Shown here piece after piece: positions 57,561-64,000 of a stretch of 64,000 nucleotides of DNA. The position numbers and the translations under genes were made by a program. Position 1 is the stretch's first letter, and the number at the start of each line of letters is the position of its first letter. Origin of the DNA: Plenodomus lindquistii. Taxonomy: Eukaryota > Ascomycota > Dothideomycetes > Pleosporales > Leptosphaeriaceae. The stretch covers positions 496,001 through 560,000 of the forward strand of contig JANUWI010000003.1 in assembly GCA_025504975.1 (NCBI GenBank), written 5' to 3'. The notes beneath the pieces are model-generated. The model was not told the origin of the DNA and searched no databases. It worked only from the letters and a program-made list of their open reading frames with translations.

Positions 57561-58422
57561 ATGGGAAGCACGGCGGGGTCGAGCAAAGACGAGTCTGAAG
57601 ACACGTGCGTCATATGCCTGTCTTCGGTGACTGAAAGGGCCATTACGGTCCCGTGCAGCCACTACACCTTCGACTTTGTCTGTCTGGTGAGCTGGCTGCA
57701 GGAGCGCTCTACTTGTCCACTATGTAAGTAGTGATTCGTGACTTATAATCAACCGTATAGCTGATTGTAAGGCAGGTAAGACGCAAGTCACCGCTGTCCA
57801 GTACGACTGGCAATCTCCTACCGAGTACAAGTCCTATGCTGTCCTACGGACCCATGCTTCCACCACTACGCTGGACACTGGCAACACCAGGCGCGCATCG
57901 CTCTTCGCTCCATATGGACTTCCGGGGCGACCAAGAGGAGCGCGACGCTCTTATTCGCCTCCAGTCGAGGATGCTGCGCTCCGCAGACGGCGTGCGGTGT
58001 ACCAGCGGAGGCTATACTCCCTACACATGGGAAGCAACCCATTTTCTGGCTACCGCGACTTCACGCCACGCATGATCGCAAACTCGCCCGATATGCAGTC
58101 CCGCGCTCGAACTTGGATACGCCGTGAACTGCGTGTCTTCTCGTTCCTATATGCTGATGCCGAGACGTCTTCCTCTGTGGGCGCAATGACCAGCACCAAC
58201 GCCGAATTCTTGCTGTCGTACATTGTTTCTATCCTGAAAATGGTGGATATTAGAGCGAGCAGTGGGCATGCGGAGAACCTGTTGGCTGAGTTTCTGGGAA
58301 GAGAGAATGCATGTTTGTTCCTGCACGAGCTACACTCTTGGCTGAGAAGTCCGTTCAGGAAAGTGGAGGAATGGGATGATGAAGTCCAGTATAGGGAAGA
58401 TGTAGCATTGAATGATTGGTAG
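57561..58422 (+). CDS. RING-finger protein, Topors-like E3 ligase candidate
   Basis: Two exons (57561-57723 and 57776-58422) give 269 residues. The RING spans about residues 16-55: TCVICLSSVTERAITVPCSH then YTFDFVCLVSWLQERSTCPL-C. Ligands are C16, C19, C32, H34, C41, C52 and C55, with D38 standing where a Cys or His is usual; I recall an Asp here in other fungal members. After the RING come VTAVQYDWQSPTEYKSYAVL and WIRRELRVFSFLYAD, the arrangement of Topors/ICP0-like RING proteins, which act as ubiquitin (and SUMO) ligases at nuclear sites. The remaining C-terminal helix region (AEFLGRENACLFLHELHSWL) is conserved in the family. An alternative acceptor at 57760 would add five codons and disturb the last zinc pair. 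Confidence 0.82.
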
Positions 58423-58832
58423 TGATCTACTCTAGACACCAACTTGATGACTGTCATGTAGGATTTTCACCGCGGGAGAACGCAGTGGCCCCTCTCTCGA
58501 TGCAGGGCGTGCTGAGTGCTTAGGACTTTCGTAATGCAGTCATTGAGTCACATTGAACGGCAGAGATGTACAGCTGGTGAACATACTGTGTTGAAGCGAT
58601 TGCATCTACGTGTAGTGTAAGTCTGTCGACGTTCTACGTGAGTGATAAAGCTTCCATGGTACTGTCGCCCTGTCCTTCGATTTGCGTGTTATCCAAGGAA
58701 ATAAACTCGACTCAGCAAACCCAGCTTTCAACGTCCGCCCACGAGCTTCCGCGGTTGACTCTGTCTTATATGTAGTGGCAAGTTGTCGCCACGTTGAAGT
58801 GGAGAGCACGCTGGTGAAGTCGCGTGGTTGTT
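58423..58832. other. Convergent intergenic region, no gene recognised
   Basis: About 0.4 kb between the RING stop and the stop of the first BTB gene. Nothing recognised. Confidence 0.5.
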
Positions 58833-59575
58833 CTACGGGTTCGCCCTTGGCTCAATCACCTCTAGGTACCTGGAAGCATTGCCACTTCTCGTAACATCCT
58901 TAGGTACTGTTCGTTTGGCGATGAGACTACTGACCAGTTCCGGAAGAAAGTCACGTGGCCATGCATTGTCCAACTGGAATAACTGAGACCAGTCCTTAGT
59001 GGCACGGCAAGTATAAATGTCGACAACCAGTCTGCGCATTGGCGAACCCGGGGGACTGCCTTCGTAGATGATGTTCACTGTTTCTGTCCCCATACAGTAC
59101 GTTTCGCCATCGCTGTTTGGCGTCCGACAGGCTTCAAGCATCTCCTCAACTGTCGCATTTCTGGTAATAACGTCCTGTAGTTTTTCCGCGAGAATATACA
59201 ACCGAGCAATTGTACGGATGTGGTCTCTAGCTTCGATTCTCGCGTCCAAAGCCTCGCTTGTGATTGCAATCTTTCCAGTGTAAAGGAAGTGCAGGTACAG
59301 CTTGAAGGTAGGCGCATCGTCTTCAGGCAGCTTCACACATCGTTCCTTTGACTCCTGCCAATTGCCTGACATCGCCGCCTTAAAGAATGCTGACCTTGAT
59401 GTGATGAGTTCCTCGTGAACGTCGAAAAACTGTTCCTTGCCGTCTTTACCAACGAGGACCTGGATGAAGCCGTGATAACTCGTCCGCGTTAGCATGTGTT
59501 CCGACTTGTAGAGAGTGTAGTAGGCACTCACTTCGGGACCGCAGCAGCGGGCGCAGGCTTCTTGCTTTCCTCCAT
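58833..59575 (-). CDS. BTB/POZ-domain protein A of a four-gene tandem array
   Basis: Two exons (59575-59532 and 59478-58833) give 229 residues. The short first exon encodes MEESKKPAPAAAVP; the second starts with YHGFIQVLVGKDGKEQFFDV, the first strand of the BTB fold. The BTB core continues with HEELITSRSAFFKAAMSGNW, then LPEDDAPTFKLYLHFLYTGK, the classic 'D....F..YL.ylYtG' segment, and ARLYILAEKLQDVITRNATV. The C-terminal part has IIYEGSPPGSPMRRLVVDIY, shared by all four genes. No BACK, Kelch or zinc-finger domain follows. Such stand-alone fungal BTB proteins are thought to dimerise or to act as Cullin-3 adaptors; no substrate is known. Confidence 0.88.
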
Positions 59576-60243
59576 CCCGTTGCTGTCTGGTATCAAGTCA
59601 AAGTATTGATCACGGCGTGGGTGGCGGTGGTGTGGGTGACGTGGTGTTAACCACAGCGTGGAAGCAAGAAGGAAGGTGCGAGGGCCCACCCTAAACAAAC
59701 GCAACAAGCCAAACGGTGGCCAAATTCACTTTCGAGTGTGGGATTGAGACGATGAGAGTGAATATGGGGGGATTCTTAAGGCGGAAAGCCTTAAGTCGCC
59801 AGAAGGGATCGTGAGTCCCGACCAAAAAATTATGTGTGGAAATCTCAATAAGAAATTCTGTGTCACATAAAATATGGAAGGTAAATGAAAAGAGCGAAGC
59901 GGTTTAGAAGATGGAGGGCACGATTGTTTTCGTCGCGCATGCTTTAGGTGTCTACGTGAAAGTGTAGGAGAGGAAAAGTGCTAGATGGAGAAATTAAGGC
60001 CTATACTCTAAGCTTATTCGATTCATTTTCGGGTTTGCACCTTGTCAGGCTCAGAGGTGTTGCATTATTCTCGACCCTAGAGTGCACAAGTGTCTCCCTC
60101 CACATTGAACGAGAATCTGATCACATATAACCCCGTGTTCAACTCTGGACTTCAATTCTTAATGTAGAGTCTAGTTTTCCCAGCGCTGTCTCAATCGTAT
60201 AATACTGAGCAACGAAGGCGCAGCTCACAGTGCTGAGAAGTCA
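59576..60243. other. Spacer between BTB genes A and B
   Basis: About 0.67 kb with no open frame of note. It should contain the promoter of BTB gene A. It includes the perfect inverted repeat listed separately. Confidence 0.5.
59775..59795. repeat. Perfect 8-bp inverted repeat with 5-base spacer
   Basis: CTTAAGGC (59775-59782), spacer GGAAA, then GCCTTAAG (59788-59795). It sits 200 bases upstream of the BTB gene A start codon and could be a dimeric protein-binding site or a hairpin. Confidence 0.8.
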
Positions 60244-61068
60244 TCATTCCGGCTGTGCTTCAGCGACTTTCTCCAGATAAGTCGAAGCCGTAGCAGCTGA
60301 CAGCAATTCGGCCGCCGGCATCCGCTTACTCATAAGCCTAATGGCAAGTTCCAAGATGAAGTCACGCGACCAGCTCTGCGCCGCAACTTCGGACAATGTT
60401 TCTTGCCATTGCTTGCCGCCTCCAAATGTACATATATCGACAAGAAGCTTGCGCATTGGCGAGCCCGACGTGGTGCCTTGGTAAACTATGGGAAACCATT
60501 CGCTATACGGACCGCGCAATCGGCCGTTGTTGTTTCTACTCTGACACAATGCGAGCATTTTTGCAACGGAAAGGTCTTTTGTCTCAACGTCTTGCAGCTT
60601 CTCTGCTAGTACATAGAGCTTCGCTATTATGGTTCCCTCGTTCAGGTCCCTAGTATCTGCGGATACGCGTTCCAGTTCAGGTTCCATAGCAAGCTGTCCA
60701 GTGTACAGTAGATTGACGTAGATGTGAAAGATCTCCTTTTCGTCGTCGGTCAGGTTGACGCGACGAGTGACTGACTCTTGCCATACGCCAGACAGGGCTT
60801 TCCTGAAGAACAGCGAGCGAGTAGTTAGAAGGTTCTCGTGGACGTCGAAGGTCTCCTCTTGATCTCCTTTGCCGACACAGATCTGGATGAAGCCACGATA
60901 TCTACCTTCGTGAGTATAGGTACATTTGTGTATTCGCTTGTGCAGGAAGTCTCACCTCATCTTGCTTCTTGTGGGTGTCGGCTTGTCGCGAGATATCACT
61001 GGTGCCGCCGTGCTGGATTCAGGCGATGGCTTTGTCGCACTCTGGGACGGCGTTCTCTTTTGGGCCAT
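60244..61068 (-). CDS. BTB/POZ-domain protein B of the tandem array
   Basis: Two exons (61068-60956 and 60901-60244) give 256 residues. The first exon encodes a Ser/Thr/Pro/Lys-rich leader (MAQKRTPSQSATKPSPESST), then the second begins RYRGFIQICVGKGDQEETFD and continues VHENLLTTRSLFFRKALSGV, EKEIFHIYVNLLYTGQLAME and AKLYVLAEKLQDVETKDLSV. The shared tail motif reads IVYQGTTSGSPMRKLLVDIC. Starting the gene at the Met within the BTB domain (60687) would cut the fold in half; the upstream exon restores it with no stop in frame. The phase-2 intron position equals that of the other three copies. Confidence 0.87.
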
Positions 61069-61489
61069 TCCGAGTGTGTGACGGCTTCAAACTGTTTGTG
61101 GGGATGGTGTTGACAGGTTTGTTTGTGGGGGAGAACAGGTTGTCAAGGTAGCAAGTTTGAACAAACGGGGCGACCTAGCCTTCACCTTCACCCTGACGAT
61201 GAGGATGAGCAGCAACGTACTCATCTCTTTCAACGCACTAGAACCTTATCCAGACTAGCTCAGCAAACGGCTTGTAGGCTTGCAGCAGTGTCAATTACTC
61301 ACATGGCTTGAGTGTATTCGTCAAAGCGGTTTTTCGTCGAGATCTTTACAGGGTTCAGGATTTCGGCAACTTGGAAAATGAGATTAAGAAGACCAAAAAC
61401 GACTTATTGGTCCCCACCGCCAAATGCGTCACCGACTTCCAGCGTGGTTCTGCCCATCGTTCCTCGTCGCCCAATGCCCCTTCATTCAC
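61069..61489. other. Spacer between BTB genes B and C
   Basis: About 0.42 kb, no gene recognised; holds the promoter of BTB gene B and the 3' end of BTB gene C. Confidence 0.5.
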
Positions 61490-62247
61490 TTACTCCTCCC
61501 AATACATCGACGCATCCCTAGCGACATCAGGATCATTCGGCGGCGCCCTCTTCTCCATCAAAGCCATCGTCATATCCACCAAAAAATCCGCCGGCCACTC
61601 CTTCCCCTTATACTTCTTGATCCAAGACCCCGTCGCCCGATCTGCCCACATATCCACAATCAATTTGCGCATCTTCGACCCAGATGGCGTGCCATCCCAA
61701 ACAATCTTGATGATCGAACTACCCGGTATCCCCTTAGCATCATTTCTCTCCTCAAAGGCGGCCAGCATCGCGCTGATTGCAGCGTTCTTCGAAGCAATAT
61801 CTTGTAGTTTCTCGGCGAGGACGTAAAGTTTGGCAATATTGCAGCATTCGTTGTAGCCGTAGGTGTTGGGTGAGATGCAGTCTAGGCTAGCTTCGACTTT
61901 GTTGGTGTAGAGGAGGTGGACGTAGTAGCGGAAGATGGTTGGGTCGTCGTATGGTAGGTCGACAAGGCGATCCTGGTGAGTGCTTGATAGCGCACTCTTG
62001 AAGTACGGCGAATGAGAAGTGATGAGACTCTCATGGATGGCGAAGACTTGTTCTTGGCCATCCATACCGACGCACACTTGTATGAAATTGTGATAGCTGG
62101 AGTGGCGTTAGCTGTGATGTAATGGTGTGCGTGGTTGCCTCACCTGGGAACTCTGGGTCTGGGCGCCTTTGGTGCTGGGGAAGGCGACGTTGATGCACCA
62201 ATCGCACTAGAAGACACTGAATTAAACGAAGAATGTGTGAGCGACAT
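61490..62247 (-). CDS. BTB/POZ-domain protein C of the tandem array
   Basis: Two exons (62247-62144 and 62096-61490) give 236 residues. The first exon encodes MSLTHSSFNSVSSSAIGAST and a Pro-rich stretch; the second begins SYHNFIQVCVGMDGQEQVFA and continues IHESLITSHSPYFKSALSST, PTIFRYYVHLLYTNKVEASL and AKLYVLAEKLQDIASKNAAI. The shared tail motif appears as IVWDGTPSGSKMRKLIVDMW, with Lys in place of Pro in 'SPM', the most divergent of the four. A start further upstream at 62367 is open (MYRYPLCHACLF) and would add 40 residues; I prefer 62247 because exon-1 lengths then match the other copies. Confidence 0.83.
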
Positions 62248-63162
62248 TCTCGTTGACGTGTTGGGGCGAGCTGTTGGTGATGTCGAGAAGGTGATCGCCG
62301 GAGGAAGGAAGGCGCGCCCGACAACGGACGTAAACAAGCAAGCGTGACAGAGGGGATAGCGATACAAGTGGTTAAAATCTGGTAGGCTAAGAACTGCTGA
62401 TAATATGTCGAAGGTCTGCCTGCGGAGTAGGAGATCAACAGAAGCTGGCCAATGAGGACATGGAAGCTTGGGAAGAGGGTGAATGGAAGTGGATGCCTTG
62501 TGGCCGTGATAGCTTCCTGTTCGCCTTCACATATGAGATTCCCATATAGAGTAAAGAAAGCTTTGTTCCATATTTTGCAATCTGTGCTTGCAAAGAGGAC
62601 GTCTGAAAGTGCTTCTTCCGTCAAACGCACCCGTCTACACGTGGCCTATGGCTGCGTATAGAAATGCATACATATCGCACACAAGACTTCAGAGATCACA
62701 TTCAGCCAAAGAAATTTAACGGCATTACAACGCTGTACGACGATTTACAAAAACGCTCGCTACATCCCAGCATGATGTCCCATCTCTACTATCAAGGCAC
62801 CAGTAACAGGAAGCACATAGTAGCGTTAGTCCAACGCAGGTGTAATTGGATTAGCGATCACTTCAGCACGTCGGGATATTTGGATCAAGAGTAAAGTGGA
62901 TTTGGTATTCATTGTGCCCAACGGGATGATGGCCAATCCCAGAAGGTCAACTCGTGCGGATGCGACAAGTCACGACCAATAATTTCCGTGTCTTTTCAGG
63001 ACCGTGCTATCCTGAAATGCGTCTTCCTCAAAAGAGTGAGCCCAATACTTCCATATTCTCCGATAGCCGCTTGAGTATCCCTCCAGCCTCCTGGTGTGCT
63101 CTGCGATGATGCAGTCTTTGTGGACAAGATGGACGCAAAGCCCTGGGAGGACAAGGTGGTGA
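62248..63162. other. Spacer between BTB genes C and D
   Basis: About 0.9 kb with no open frame longer than about 76 codons and no motif. It holds the promoter of BTB gene C. Confidence 0.5.
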
Positions 63163-63894
63163 TCAAGACCGGGGTTCCGCCTCCATGTATTTTGAGACTT
63201 CCTCGAAAATGCGAAGGTCTTTCGGTTGTACGCGCTCGAGCACGAGACTGCGAGTAAGGTCGTGGTAGAAGTCTAACGGTAGACACGCATCCTCCGAAGC
63301 AATGACATGCCACCCCTTCTGTGCATAGCGCACAAATATATCCACCAAGAGTTTGCGCATTGGTGACTTATTGGCTATACCTGCGTATACGATCTGAATG
63401 CAGGAACTGGTAGGAGAACAGCAACTGTTGTTGATGCGCATTGTGCGTTTGGCGATGAGCATGGCGTTGATTGCCGCATTCTTTGCCTTGACGTCCTGAA
63501 GCTTCTCTGCCAACACGTACAATCTGGCGATGTTGTCGAATTCTTCGGACCCGTCGTCATAGGCAGGTGCTTTTTCTGACGATACTGCAACAATGCCGGT
63601 ATAAAGTAAGTGAACGTAGACACGGAATGTGTTTGCGTCATCTTCTGGGAGGCTGACTTTACGATCCATTGCCTCCTTCCAGTTGCCCGACATGGCGTTC
63701 TTGAAGAATACAGACCGAATAGTAATGATGCTCTCATGAATGTTGAATGTTTCCCTGTCGCCTTCCTTGCCGATGCAGACCTGGATGAAGCCCTTATAAC
63801 TGCATTTATTGTGTCAGCAAGATTTTCGATAGGTTCGAACCGCACGGCAGATATACCCAGGAACTTCCTTGGCTTTCCCCAGTGTTACTGCCAT
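63163..63894 (-). CDS. BTB/POZ-domain protein D of the tandem array
   Basis: Two exons (63894-63857 and 63799-63163) give 224 residues. Exon 1 encodes MAVTLGKAKEVP; exon 2 begins GYKGFIQVCIGKEGDRETFN and continues IHESIITIRSVFFKNAMSGN, LPEDDANTFRVYVHLLYTGI and ARLYVLAEKLQDVKAKNAAI. The tail motif reads IVYAGIANKSPMRKLLVDIF. The DDANTF and SGNWKEA segments are closest to gene A, so A and D look like the nearest pair although they are at opposite ends of the array. The start codon is at 63894, about 100 bases from the window edge, so further copies could follow outside. Confidence 0.88.
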
Positions 63895-64000
63895 GATCGC
63901 CGTGGTGATAGGTGGTATAGTGCTCGCGTGGTGAGTTTGCACAAAGAAGAGCGTGGAAGGCGGGGGCCAAGATGAGTGATTTGCAACCACACAGACTTAC

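Noticed and set aside
63826..63845. GGTTCGAACC resembling a tRNA T-arm
   Set aside because: It lies inside the intron of BTB gene D and no acceptor, D or anticodon arms can be folded around it.

Overview
The window is fungal nuclear DNA, most likely from a Pleosporales member of the Dothideomycetes. Genes carry short spliceosomal introns of about 45-75 bases with GT..AG ends, orthologues of filamentous-ascomycete proteins are dense, and the order non-reducing PKS / Cmr1-type regulator / tri-hydroxynaphthalene reductase is the DHN-melanin locus known from Cochliobolus (Bipolaris) and Alternaria. No bacterial-type operons, tRNA, rRNA, CRISPR array or intact transposon was recognised.

Left part (1-25 kb) is a housekeeping block: the tail of an enoyl-CoA hydratase-like gene, a HIT nucleotide hydrolase, a membrane-anchored FkbM-type methyltransferase, an MFSD5-type molybdate transporter, an Sds23-type CBS protein, a conserved fungal protein of unknown function, an AMMECR1 protein, ribosomal protein L29, a decayed gene with Hsp70-like tail, a J-domain protein with a Cys-rich tail, COG3 of the Golgi tethering complex, a divergently transcribed mitochondrial RCC1 protein (Fmp25-like) and prefoldin subunit 3.

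Middle part (28-54.4 kb) is the melanin locus. The PKS (minus strand) has SAT-KS-AT-PT-ACP-ACP-TE architecture and should make 1,3,6,8-tetrahydroxynaphthalene. The regulator (plus strand) has two C2H2 fingers plus a Zn2Cys6 cluster, the Cmr1/Pig1 layout. The reductase (plus strand) is an SDR of 267 residues that reduces tetra- and/or trihydroxynaphthalene. Scytalone dehydratase and a laccase are not seen here and must lie elsewhere. The PKS and regulator are divergent and separated by 11.1 kb with no recognisable gene; a further 4.2 kb without a gene separates regulator and reductase.

Right part (55.5-64 kb) holds a HAD-type 'SAK' protein with an RGG-rich tail, a divergently transcribed Topors-like RING protein, and four BTB/POZ genes in tandem on the minus strand. 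The four share one phase-2 intron at the same place, so they look like a local gene-family expansion.

Exon boundaries below were read by hand from GT/AG sites, reading-frame continuity and family alignment from memory; no RNA evidence or database search was available.
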